From NCBI GenBank assembly GCA_007922225.1, contig ML679961.1, forward strand, positions 10,495,930 to 10,559,929: a DNA stretch of 64,000 bases, written 5' to 3'. Under the pieces are notes generated by a model. The model saw nothing but the letters and a program-made list of their open reading frames with translations, was not told where the DNA came from and searched no databases. A program made the position numbers and the translations under genes. Positions 23,972-34,299 of this stretch are shown here, in pieces (position 1 is the stretch's first letter; each line of letters opens with the position of its first letter). Source of the DNA: Emydura subglobosa. Lineage: Eukaryota; Chordata; Testudines; Chelidae.

Positions 23972-24821
23972 CTAGGGGGAGTGGTAGATACCCTGGAAGG
24001 TAGGGATAGGATACAGAAGGACCTAAACAAACTGGAGGATTGGGCCAAAAGAAATCTGATGAGATTCAACAAGGACAAGTGTAGAGTCCTGCACTTAGGA
24101 CGGAAGAATCCCATGCACAGTTACAGACTGGGGACCGATGAACTGGGGGTAACAGTGGACAAGAAGCTGGATATGAGTCAACAGTGTGCCCTTGTTGCCA
24201 AGAAGGTTAATGGTATATTGGGCTGCATTAGCAGGAGCATTGACAGCAGAACAAGGGAAATGATTATTCCCCTCTATTCGGCACTGGTGAGGCCACATTT
24301 GGAGTATTGTGTCCAGTTTTGGACCCCCCACTACAAAAAAGATGTGGAGAAGTTGGAGAGAGTCCAGCGGAGGGCATCAAAAATGATTAGGGGGCTGGAG
24401 CACAAGACTTAGGAGGAGGGACTCAGGGAACTCGGCTTGTTTAGTCTGCAGAAGAGAAGAGTGAGGGGGGATTTGATAGCAGCCTTTAACTACCTGAAAG
24501 GGGGTTCCAGGGAGGATGGAGCTAGGCTGTTCAGTGGTGGCAGATGACAAAACAAGGAGCAACGGTCTCAAGTTGCAGTGGGGGAGGTCTAGGTTGGACA
24601 TTAGGAAAAAGTTTTTCACTCGGAGGGTGGTGAAGCATTGAAATGGGTTACCTAGGGAGGTGGTGGAATCTCCATCTTTGGAGGTTTTTAAGGTGCCGCT
24701 TGACCAAGCCCTGGCTGGGATAGTTTAGTTGGGGTTAGTCCTGGTTAGTCCTGCTTTGAGCAGGGGGCTGGACTAGATGACCTCCTGAGGTCCCTTCCAA
24801 CTCTGTGATTCTATGATTACT
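23972..24821 (+). mobile_element. CR1 LINE, 5'-truncated, best preserved copy in the window
   Basis: A 143-codon frame at 23981-24412 encodes the CR1 ORF2 C-terminal region: [19 protein letters not shown], then [35 protein letters not shown] and the [15 protein letters not shown] signature. It ends at a TAG at 24410 where intact copies read on. The 3' part has the standard CR1 text (GTTACCTAGGGAGGTGGTGG, CCTCCTGAGGTCCCTTCCAA) and ends in ATTCTATGATT at about 24818. Low decay suggests a young insertion. Confidence 0.9.
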
Positions 24822-25212
24822 GTTCACACCTGTGATATAATGTTAGATTTGACCCCAGGCAATTAACGCTGATCTACTACACCTGTAGCCAAACAAATTG
24901 ACAACTGACCTTGCGTTAATCTTAAATCAAGGTACAACAACACACATTTCATTTTCTTGCACCCTGCCAGATGATGTTTTATCCAGATTCTCAGCTGCAA
25001 GAGATGTCTTGTTGTGTACCTTAGTACTAATATAATGGCTGAGAAGTCAGATCTTTGCTATTGAACACAGGTGGCTTGGATGCTTTTAAAGTGTATTTCC
25101 CAAAGTTCAGTGGTTTGAGTTCTAGTTAGTTTATCCTTAACTTTGAATTTCCTGCATTTCTAGTGTCTTTTTTTTTTTATATATATCTGCAACCTTCTTG
25201 TTGGGTTTTTAA
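24822..25212. other. Unique DNA, no gene seen
   Basis: No gene or repeat is recognised apart from short T runs. Confidence 0.35.
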
Positions 25213-25515
25213 TAGAGCTGGTTTGAAAAAACAGTCACAAAGATAGAAACTTTTTCAAAAAGTTTTACTTTTTTTTAATTTTATTTTTAAAAAGTCAGAT
25301 TTTGAGGAAAATTTTCATTTGTTGAAAAATTATGACCAGCTCTGTAGGTGTTTAAAAAAACAAACAAACCCAAAACCATCTATGACAACTTTCACTGAAT
25401 TTTTCTTTTGGTGGTTTTTTTTTTTCCTTTTATTTAAAATAGAAATTTTGACGGAAAATTTTGATGAAAGCTTGAAATCTAGAAAATTTCAACCTGTTTT
25501 TTTTTTTTTTTTTAA
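25213..25515. repeat. A/T-run foldback elements, AGAGCTGGTTGAAAA family (copy 2)
   Basis: AGAGCTGGTTTGAAAAAACA at 25214 and the inverted end TTGAAAAATTATGACCAGCT (25321-25340) bound a complete palindromic copy of about 130 bp. A further segment of TTTTC/GAAAA words runs to about 25515, so a second, decayed copy probably abuts it. Confidence 0.6.
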
Positions 25516-25599
25516 TCTTTAAGATCCTGAGATGTGTGGTCCATCTTAACTCCAGCTTAATGTAGATTTTTATCTAGGACTGTATATATATAAAAATAA

Positions 25600-26060
25600 A
25601 TATGAGACAGTGTCTAGGGTGCAGCTCAGGATGGATGGAAGGGTAACCCCTCTTTTCTGTCAGAGAGATCCCAGAGGGATGTGTTGGAAACTCCTTTCCC
25701 TCCTCAAGTTGTTCTGTCCCACGGGTTCATTCTTATCACCTGTATTATTCAAAGCCTATGTGATTTCACTGGAAGGGGGGAGCGAGGCTGAATTGGCTGT
25801 AGAGTCATCTGTGCAGTGATGAAACTCACTTCCATGCCTTCTTTTCACCTGATTCAGACGGGACCATTTCCATGCTCTTCCAACGTTTGGCAGGGATAGA
25901 GACCTGGATGAAAGCCATTTGGCTTAGGGTCAAGGAAGATAAGGCGGAGATGCAGAGAGAAAGGTTTTGAAGAATTGGAAAAAGCTATGTCTGCTTCCTC
26001 AATTAAAAAAGCATTCCCCCTTTTGTCAGACTGATTCATAATCTGATTCACCTCCACTCC
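25600..26060 (+). mobile_element. L2-like LINE RT fragment
   Basis: The segment FLSPVLFKAYVISLEG (about 25730-25775) resembles the RT box before the catalytic residues in L2-type LINEs, and GIETWMKAIWLRVKEDKAEM near 25890-25950 resembles the following region. The catalytic aspartates are not found. Frames are broken, so this is an old fragment. Confidence 0.5.
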
Positions 26061-26079
26061 TTAATACCTTGATAGTAAG

Positions 26080-26560
26080 AATGATGGAAATGCTGCCCCC
26101 AATGCTGAGCTCATCATCAGAAGCAAGCTCCCCCAACCCAGAGTAGCACTCACCCTCTTAAAACAACTGATTCAAAACCTGCAGACAGAACTCTACTTTT
26201 TCGATGATCAATATCCCCCACAGCACATCTTTCAAGATCCAGGGGTCCTACACATGCCTATCACAACATGTGTTATAACTCTTCCAGTGTGTCAGATGCC
26301 CCAGCAACAACTATGTGGGTGAAACGAGACAATCTCTGCACTCTTGAATGAACCCACACAGAAAAATGATAAAAGACAAAAACATCCTGCGGTGGGTGAA
26401 TATGTTTCATAAAGTGATCACTCGGTGTCTGACCGCTCAGTCCTCATTCTCAAGAGAAAACTGCACACCACCTTCAAAAGACGAGCCGGGGAACTTAAAT
26501 TAATAACTCTGCTGGCCCCTAAAGCCCATAGACTTTACCAAGACACTGGTTTTATGCTAA
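26080..26560 (+). mobile_element. Penelope-like retroelement fragment with GIY-YIG endonuclease remnant
   Basis: Near 26295-26340 one frame reads CPSNNYVGETRQSL, the signature after the catalytic GIY-YIG turn in Penelope-like elements. Further on, DRSVLILKRKLHTTFKRRAG (26430-26490) fits the C-terminal part of that domain. At least one in-frame stop (TGA near 26347) and a frameshift separate the two. The upstream reverse transcriptase is missing or unrecognisable. Penelope-like elements fuse RT to a GIY-YIG nuclease; only the C-terminal end survives here. Confidence 0.65.
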
Positions 26561-26880
26561 CAACCACCTGTCATTTGGGGCCTGATCCCAGATCCTTTGA
26601 AGTCCATGGCAGTCTTTCAATGGAAAGACAAAACTGGGAGCATTGGCAGAGAGGAGAGTTGAGCAGAGTTAGGTAGAACTGTGAAGATGATGACGATGAC
26701 ACTTTATTGGATAGCGGATGGGAAACCAATGGAAGGTTTCAAAGACGAGGGTGAAATGGTCAAATAGATGTTGACTTACTCTTCATCAGTCCGAGCATAA
26801 AATAAATATTCTCGCCATTCATACAAAATATTTACACTGGTGAGCCTGAAAATGTTGTGACTTATACAGAGTGGTTAATA
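26561..26880. other. Unique DNA, no gene seen
   Basis: No gene. GGGGCCTGATCCCAGATCCT near 26577 looks like one arm of a GGCCTGATC-type foldback. Confidence 0.35.
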
Positions 26881-27005
26881 CTAATGATAACATGTAACAC
26901 TGTTGATAGCACTCTACATGATCAAAGCACTGTACAAGTCCTAACTGAATCAATCCTCACAACTCCCCTTAAGAAACGTAACTACGTGCTTTAACTTTTT
27001 GGAAA
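26880..27005 (-). repeat. MIR/L2 tail fragment, antisense
   Basis: TAGCACTCTACATGATCAAA, then GCACTGTACAAG and CCTCACAACTCCC follow the antisense MIR/L2 3' region. Short and decayed. Confidence 0.45.
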
Positions 27006-27181
27006 AATCATGTGCTGTTCCATAAGGCTTGGCTGCTTAAAGAAATTACCTGAAGACTTCTACCAGTAGGAAAGGGCAAATGTCACCAGTCCAGTTCCCA
27101 CACCTTGCTGGATGAGACATTAAAACTCAGTGAGCGCGTGCAAAGCCCTATTCTGATTGTCTGTAGGCGCTTGCCACAGAC

Positions 27182-27468
27182 GGTACGTCTACACTGAGAT
27201 AAAAGACCTGTGACTTGGCCACAGATGGCCCAGGTCTGCTGACTTGGGCTCCTGGGGCTATAAAATGGCAGTGTAGACATTCCAGCTAGACCTGGACCCT
27301 GGACTTTGAGCCCTGCAAGGAGGGAGGGTCTCAGAGCCAGGACTCCAGCCCAACCCCTAACATCTACATTGCTATTTTAGCCCGGCAGCCCAAGCCTAGC
27401 TAACCTAAATCATCGGGCCCAGGCTCTGAGACTCAGCCATGGGTTTTTCATTGCAGTGTAGACATACC
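27182..27468. repeat. Large four-arm foldback DNA element, GTCTACACTGC family
   Basis: The outer arms are GGTACGTCTACACTG (27182-27196) and GCAGTGTAGACATACC (27453-27468). Inner arms lie at about 27262-27278 (GGCAGTGTAGACATTCC) and 27360-27375 (ACATCTACATTGC). Between them are GC-rich inverted words such as GACCTGGACCC and GGGTCTCAGAGCC. The element has no open frame and is a non-autonomous palindrome, possibly two foldbacks joined. Confidence 0.75.
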
Positions 27469-28620
27469 CAGAGAGGCAAAAAAAGAGATGAGACCTGATA
27501 GGACTAAATCTTACTCCATATCCAGCCCTCCCTAGCCTTATTTCAGAGAGGTCAAAACCTCACTATCCAAGGTTGGGTTAATTGATGAGGAAAGTGTAAC
27601 CAGGCAGAAGTCTTTGTAACTTTTTCCTTTTCTAAATGCCCACTTCTTTGACTGCTAGGGAGACTACAACTAAAGTGCCATTGAAGTCAGTGTAAGGATT
27701 CCCATTGACTTCAAGGGCTTTGGATGAGGCCTATCAAGAAAGAATAGAAGGGACTGTATCCTTCTACCAGTCTCCACCTGTGATTAGGGTTCCATCAATC
27801 AGCATTGCAGAACCATTCCCTTTAGTCTTGCTCAGGTGAGGTTTCGCACATGCAGTAGTGTGACACTCCCCGCTGCCCGCAGGTCTGGGTCTAAAGCACC
27901 AAATCTATTCTCTTGAAGCAGCCCCGCCACACCAATTTGGTGTGATGAATCAAAGAGATCCTTCTTGGATAGCAGAGTGCCTACAAAACAGCAGGTATAA
28001 CCAAAAACGTGGAGACAAGTGCTGTGTCAGCATACAGTTCGTGGTTACTGAAGATCACAAAATAAAATCTTAATACCCCATATACCCCGGTGCCAGTCAT
28101 TTTGCAGTGCCCCAGGGGTCTACATAGTTGTTATGACAGGAAAACAGTTTACCAATTCAGTTCATTCCATCACACAGACCATAGAGAACGTTGTGAATAC
28201 TTTGGGGGTGGAGGATGAATATCTTTGCTAAAAGTTCAATTTCTTTTCAAGATACTGCGCTAGCCTGAAGTGGTGTATGTATACATTGCAGGCAAATGTG
28301 TCCTTTGTCTTCAAATGAACAGCTTTCAAAATGAACTTTGGTTAAGCTCCCTTTTATTTTTATCTTTTATTCGCCTACAATGCCAGCTGATGTTACCCAT
28401 CTCCCAACAGCTACCAAATGGACTTGTAATTGTAAGACTCGGTGATTTAATTAGACTCATTCTAAACACTCACATTTTTATCAATTAGTTAATGGGCTAA
28501 AGAGATTCTTATTGTTGGAGCCAGGTCATTTGGAAGCTAGAGCCTTCACGAGGGCAAGAAGCTGAAGAACAGCAGCGTTAATATCTGTAATTAACCTCAC
28601 GAGTCCTGGGCTGTTCAATT
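27469..28620. other. Unique DNA, possible conserved non-coding stretch
   Basis: No gene is visible. The part 28300-28560 is free of recognised repeats and contains homeodomain-type words (GATTTAATTAGACTC near 28443, ATCAATTAGTTAATGG near 28480). Whether it is conserved cannot be judged here. Confidence 0.35.
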
Positions 28621-28634
28621 AGGAACAACCCCCC

Positions 28635-28658
28635 TCACACACACACACACACACACAC
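28635..28658. repeat. (CA)n microsatellite
   Basis: About 12 perfect CA units follow a CCCCCCTC lead. Confidence 0.9.
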
Positions 28659-28992
28659 TTCATCCATATGCCTTTCGTCAGATGGGTTTTTAATGTGAAA
28701 TAATTGTTACAGAAAAATGAACAAATAATAGCTTCTTTTAAAAAAAAAAAGTCACAAAACCCAAAAGCACAATCTTCAGACACATGCCTGTGAGCTATTT
28801 ATTAAAGCATAGTTAAGTCACAGCGTCCCTACAAATAATCATTCTAGGTTTTTAAAGATTAACAAAGCTTTTGGTAACAGATATTGTGGAATCTTTTCAA
28901 ACTGATCCTCATCTTGTAATACGTGGCTTGTGCCTTTTTAAATACCATCTTTCTTCCTTTACAAAAACCCCCAAGAAACAACAACAAAAAAC

Positions 28993-29354
28993 CGAAGTCC
29001 AAGCTTTGATTACTTTTTGCAATTCATTGCAAGTGATTTCTGTACTTTTGAGAATCCAAGTAATCTGACAGTTGCTTTTTCAGGGGAAGATCTGTCTAAT
29101 TTACATGCATCTGCAATAATTTAGTGTGAGACAGTCTGGGAAAGTGTTTACAGTATGTCAAGTGTGTGTGTGCATGCATGTGCATGTGTGTATATAAATA
29201 TATACACATAATACACAAACATGAGATATAGTAATCCATTATACAATGTAAAAATATTTGCTTTTTCTCTCCCTCTGCATATATGAAGTTCAAGCTTTGA
29301 TTACTCTTTGTAATTTTCTGCCTGTGATTTCTGTGCTTTTGAGAATCCAATCCA
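28993..29354. repeat. Local direct duplication, offset about 290 bp
   Basis: The segment at 28993-29063 (GAAGTCCAAGCTTTGATTAC and CTTTTGAGAATCCAA) recurs at 29284-29354 (GAAGTTCAAGCTTTGATTAC and CTTTTGAGAATCCAA) with about ten mismatches. The material between and after the copies is rich in TGTG/CATG and TATATA words, so slippage and duplication have both acted. Confidence 0.75.
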
Positions 29355-29800
29355 TCTATTTTACTGGCAGAGGTTATATATATAATATATGTATAAAAGT
29401 CTATGTACATAAACCCACAAACATATGATACAATAGTTTGTGACATGCTAAAAAAATATTAACTGTGTGTGCATAGAGCATATGTTGTACATACATACAC
29501 AACACATGCACACACTCTTAACATGTCTTCCTGCAGTTACATTATCTGCTATTTTGTAACAATGTCACAATCAATTTGCAACTTATTAATATTTATTTTC
29601 AGTTGCTGTTTACCAATAAATTTCAGAGCAGAAACACAGATCTATTTTAAAAGCCATTAACTGAATTCGTTTGAAAAGGAATACAACTAATTGGTTAGAA
29701 ACATTCAAGGACAGAACAGATCACATCTGGATGACCAGTTTAATTCTATATAAATAAAAATATCTACTGGATCATTTCTAGGTTCTCGGTTATAGGATAG
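29355..29800. other. Unique AT-rich DNA, no gene seen
   Basis: Contains TATATA and CACATG simple-sequence words up to about 29520; no gene or repeat family is recognised. Confidence 0.35.
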
Positions 29801-29934
29801 AGCCCTGGACTGGGATGTGGACAGATCTGGACAGGGATCTGGATTCTATTCCTGGCTTGGCCGCTGGTCTGGGTGACCGTACGTAATTCACATCCCCACT
29901 CTGTGTTTCTGTTTCCCCACAATCCTGAAAACTT
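29800..29934 (+). repeat. MIR-like SINE
   Basis: AGAGCCCTGGACTGGGATGT followed by GGATTCTATTCCTGGCTTGG, then GGTGACC and TTTCTGTTTCCCCACA, follows the MIR body: the tRNA-derived box-B-like GGATTCTATTCC, then the core with the fading GTGACCTTGGGC box. Confidence 0.6.
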
Positions 29935-30790
29935 GTGGATACAGAATTCCAGCGGTGGTAGCACCAGGCCAAATACAGAGGTCAAATAACCTCTCTACTC
30001 CTACTCAAGATTCCCCTCTTTACACAGCCAAGGGTCACATTAGCTCTTTTGGCCACAGCATCACACTGGGAGCTTAGCTGATTTCCCACCACGTCCCCCA
30101 AATCTTTTTCAGAGTGACTTCTTCCCAGGATAGAGTCCTCCATCCTGTAAGTATGGCCCTCCAGTCTTTGTTCCTAGATGTATACGTTTACATTTAGCTA
30201 TGTTAAAACACGCATGGGTTGTTTGTGTCCGGTTTATCACTCAACCCAGAGTGCTCTGAATCAGTGATTTGTTCTCCTCATTATTTACCACTCCCCCAAT
30301 TTGTGTGTCATCTGCAAACATTATCAATGATGATTTCTTCCAGGTCATTGATAAAAATGTTAAATAGGACAGGGTCAAGAACCGATATTTTCTGAACCCC
30401 ACTGGAAACACACCTGTTGATGATGAACCAGGAGCAATGGTCTCAAGTTGCAGTGGAGGAGGTCTAGGTTGAATATTAGGAAAAAAATTTTCAGTAGGAG
30501 GTGGTGAAGCACTGGAATGGGTTACCTAGGGAGGTGGTGGAATCTCCCTCCTTAGAGGCTTTTAAGCTGTGGCTTGACAAAGCCCTGGCTGGGATGATTT
30601 AGCTGAGGTTAGTCCTGCTTTGAGCAGGGGGTTGGACTAGGTGACCTCCTGAGATCCCTTCCAACCCTAATCTTCTATGATTCCCTATTTACAGTTGCAT
30701 TTTGAGACCTATCAGTTAGCCAGCTTTTCATCTATTTAATGTGCCCCATATTAATTTTATATTGTTCTAACTAGGCAGTATTATTTTATC
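29935..30790 (-). mobile_element. CR1 LINE fragment, interrupted by a sense CR1
   Basis: The plus-strand text is antisense CR1: CCAGGCCAAATACAGAGGTC (the LVLPLY region), CACCACGTCCCCCAAATCTT, and GTGTGTCATCTGCAAACATT over the RT catalytic region. It is broken at about 30425 by a plus-strand CR1 tail and resumes at 30692 (CCTATTTACAGTTGCATTTT, then CAGTTAGCCAGCTTTTCATC) up to about 30790. The host copy is therefore older than the insert. Confidence 0.75.
30425..30691 (+). mobile_element. Short CR1 3' end inserted in an older antisense CR1
   Basis: It contains GGTCTCAAGTTGCAGTGG, GGGTTACCTAGGGAGGTGGT and GACTAGGTGACCTCCTGAGA and ends in TCTTCTATGATT, the standard 3' end of the young CR1 type also seen at 23972 and 35050. 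Only the last 260 bp or so were copied, a typical 5' truncation. Confidence 0.8.
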
Positions 30791-30976
30791 ATTATTATTA
30801 TTATTTATTATTAATCCTGTATTTCTTGTGCAGCTAAGGCCTTGATTCAGTAAACACACTGAATTTTATGCGCTTGCTTAACTTTAAGCACTTGAATAGT
30901 TCCGCTGAAATCAACGCAGCTGCTCGTGTCCAAAAGTTTCCGCAAGCCTGCAAGGGTTTACAGCATTGGAACTTCA
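30791..30976. other. AT-rich linker with a foldback arm
   Basis: An ATTATTATTATT run lies near 30790-30812, then CCTTGATTCAGTAAACACAC, which is one arm of the CCTGATTCAGCAA foldback type seen at 48319. Confidence 0.4.
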
Positions 30977-31210
30977 GAGCCTGATTCTGCCACCTTTACT
31001 CACCTTGAGTAATACCTTGCTATTCAGTAGGCACTCCTACTGAAGTCACTGGGGTTACTCTAATAGGGCCAGAGCTTGATACCCCTACTTTGGTTAAATA
31101 GCCAGTGGGACCACTTGTGGAGTAAAGTGTTATTCAGTGTGTAAAGGGATCAGAATCAGTTCCATAATAAAGTGCTACTCAACATATATAATGGTAGCAG
31201 AATTCAGCCC
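30977..31210. repeat. Foldback DNA element, GGCCTGATTCTGC type
   Basis: GAGCCTGATTCTGCCACC (30977-30994) pairs with GGTAGCAGAATTCAGCCC (31193-31210). A second inverted pair of the same words lies inside (GGGCCAGAGCTTGATACC near 31067 and GGGATCAGAATCAG near 31147), so the block may be two joined copies. Confidence 0.5.
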
Positions 31211-33085
31211 TAAACCACCATTGATTTCAGTAGGAATCTAGGCTGCCTGCAGAATGCAGAATTGGGGCTACAATCTGTATTAAACCATATTGTTGACCTA
31301 CTCCCGCTGATCAGTGGAATCAGGATCGGGCCCTTTCACACAGCATTCTTCCCGTTGAAAAACGTTTGGCAGACTTAACAATAATGGGTACAAAATTAAG
31401 CAGCAATAAATAACTAATATTGTAATATAGCATAAGCCTCCATGATCCATGCCATCTTTTTTTTTTCTTTTAGTTATTTTTTTTTTTAACAAAGCAAAAG
31501 AAAAGGGGTAAATTGTTGTGTAAAAATATGTGAAAATAATAGTAGTCCTGAAAAGAATGTTTTTCTTCTGTCTGGCTGTTACAAAAACAGCTGACTACTG
31601 CGAGGTAAAGAGCAAATTTGCAAGAAAGGGCATAATACAATAGCAGTGGTGATTGTTAGATGGAATGGTGCGGCTTTGTTATTTAAGGAACTTCACTGTA
31701 ATTTTAAGACGTTATTTATAATAGTAATAATGGCAGCCAAATCTTTCCTCCCGTTTAATTTAATAGTCTAAATCAAAGACTACAAAAGCAGCTGGGAACA
31801 GTACAGTTTCCTACTGTAACAGCGTATGTGTATCTCAGCATCTGACGAACAGTAGTCTACATTTCTTTATTGTTATAGTCAACAATTCTATCTGTGCATG
31901 CTTTGCAGATACGATGCTCTGGTGCGCTTCATAAATGCAGTCTTTGTTTCCTTAATGATTAGGCAGACAGTTCATTCTGTACAATGTCCAAGTTCCAGAC
32001 AGGTGGAATAAGGAGGTGGCATCTGTCTAAATATTGAATGCCACGCTTCCCCCATCTGCTGTAATAACAGTGCAAGGCTGCTTGGCTTCAGTTATCCTAT
32101 TCTGCATACAACTAGTCAGCCATATGCCCTAGATGCTGCACGTGCCACCAGAGTGACACGGCCTGCAATGCAGCCTCCACGCTAGTCACAGTACAAGTGG
32201 GAAAGAGACGAGAAGCGGGGTTGAAGGTCAGGCACGTGCTGGAATCAGCAGGTGACAGTCAATACAGCTACTGAGATCCGCTGAAAGAACCAATAGAAAA
32301 GGCCTTCAAAGTCAATTGACAGAATAGAGCACGCTGCCAATCAAATTTTACAGGGCATACCTTCCAGGCTAGGCAAATAAGAAGATTTAGAGCACATGGC
32401 AGTTCATCGTTTATAATCCTGTCTTAGCCCAGCATGGCTTAGTGATAGTTCTGTGACAGATGATGAGCACATGACAGCTGGGGGATCTTATACAAACTCA
32501 TACAGTAAAATTAAAATTAAATTAGTGACACACTTGTACACATTAGTTGTGCAACAATTATGCAATCTGTTCAAGACCCCTAACATAAACCCTCTCTGAT
32601 TTAAATAATTTAAACCAGTGCAAACTGGGTGGTGTTTTGGTTGTACTTTCCCTCCGAGACGGAATGCAGCATTTACACATATTTAGCTTTAATACAGCTC
32701 CATCCGTTTCTTCTCTTTCCCTGACGTTTCTTCAGGGCAAGAGACAGAAAGAATGCAAAGATTTTTTTTTTTCTTCTAAACGATCAATGTTAAGAGAGAT
32801 TTGTAGGCAATTCAGCAAGCCCGTAATTTAATTATATGTTTTCAGTTTATATATAATTAAAACAGATTGTGGTTTTTTAAAAAAAAAGTATGCAAAGGGA
32901 AACCAAAAGATTTGAATGTTTTAGACACGAGTGTAATGAACTGTCTGTGCCTTGGCTCTTTAATCTGTTAATCTTGTTACTATTTTATATGTTTGTGGGT
33001 CTGAAAGAAAGAGAAGCAACCATTCAAATCTTGACATTAGTGCTACAGTCCGAAAAGACACGTAACTTTAACGCTTGGGGGAGGG
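31211..33085. other. Unique AT-rich DNA, candidate regulatory region
   Basis: No gene, LINE or SINE is recognised in nearly 1.9 kb, unusual for this repeat-rich window. Words such as GTTTAATTTAATAG (31753-31766) and CCTTAATGATTAGG (31950-31963) resemble homeodomain sites. Small open frames (64-80 codons) are not convincing. Conserved non-coding DNA is a fair guess only. Confidence 0.3.
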
Positions 33086-33195
33086 TGGGCCTGATCCAGA
33101 TTTCACCGGTACTACTTTTTACACCGGTCTAACCTGACTGACTTCAGTGGAGCTACTCTGATTTACAATGGTGTAAGTAAAAACAGGGCCTGAAA
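33086..33195. repeat. Foldback DNA element, GGGCCTGATC type
   Basis: TGGGCCTGATCCAGATTT (from 33087) and the inverted end ACAGGGCCTGA (to about 33192) enclose TTTACACCGG / ATGGTGTAAG inverted words around a CTTCAGTGGAG centre. Confidence 0.6.
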
Positions 33196-34299
33196 TTATT
33201 TTCTGAAGATTTTCCTATAGATTGTTAACATGTCTGGATTGATTCTTTTCCACCCCTCAGCACCTGCCAGTTGATGAAAACATAGCAAAGTCATTAGAAA
33301 TGTGCTGGTGTCTCGCCTGAAATTTGCACAGGTTGCTATAATGCCAACTTACAAAACAAAATAAAATCAGATCTCACCTACGGCTTGCAGGGCGAAGGAA
33401 GGAAGAAAACTCAGGGTTATTTTTCTTCTGGTGGCAAATGAAGAAATATGAATGTTTTGTTAAGGTATGAGATAGCCTAGCAATGGAAAAACTCACGGCC
33501 GGGAAAGGTAATTTATTCTACAAATGATTGTGTTACTTGGGCTCCTTTTTTTGAAATACACAGAGGACGAATCCATAGCAGCCAAGCAAACATTGCTGCA
33601 GTGTTTTTCCCGTGCACTAAAAATAACAGCCCGAGTCCTGCTGACACTTATGCATATGCTTAGTAGAGTTGGTGTTTTGTTTTTGTTTTTTTTTAAAAGA
33701 CACATTTTTCATGAAAATGTTCATATTTTTTCCCTTTTTTTCCACAGAAAAATTTGGAAATTCAGATTTTTTTTCTCCCCACAATAATGCTTAACTTTAC
33801 CCCCTTGAGTAATCCCATTAAAATCAATGGGAATACACACCTGCTTAAAATTAAACAAATGCTTAAATATTTGCAGTGCGGGGATACAGGAGATTATGGC
33901 TAGATGCACCTGTATGTAGTGAAGTTGAGTACCGTTTATTTATTATTATTTTATTGTATTAATGAATGTATTATTTGCTTATAGTAGTGTGTGCTGGGTG
34001 TTTTCCAGATACACTCAAGAAATGATGGTTTCTGCTCCGAGGAGCTCATGTTCTAAATACAGGCGGCTAAGGAGGCAGATTAGCGCCAGGGGAACAACAA
34101 GCGGCAGTTTATATACAAGCCAGCTCGATTCCCTGTAAGCAGTGCAAGATTCCCTTCTTAGGTTTGTGATGTGCCAGCTAGGCCAGCTCTGGCTGGAACC
34201 AGGCTGGTGTGGGAAGCTACATCCCCTGCATTTGACGTTTGGTTTTTAAGCTTGTGATTTTCCTTCGTATTGCTAAAATCCTAATGAAAAGTGAAATAA
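33196..34299. other. Mostly unique DNA with one foldback copy
   Basis: About 33660-33780 is a decayed A/T-run foldback of the AGAGCTGGTTGAAAA family (AGTAGAGTTGGTGTTTTG at its left end). About 33788-33900 has GCTTAACTTTACCCCC / TTAAAATTAAAC words of the CTTAAG foldback type. No gene is seen. Confidence 0.4.

Noticed and set aside
29096..29446. A 116-codon histidine-rich minus-strand frame
   Set aside because: The histidines come from TG/CA simple repeats; there is no domain.
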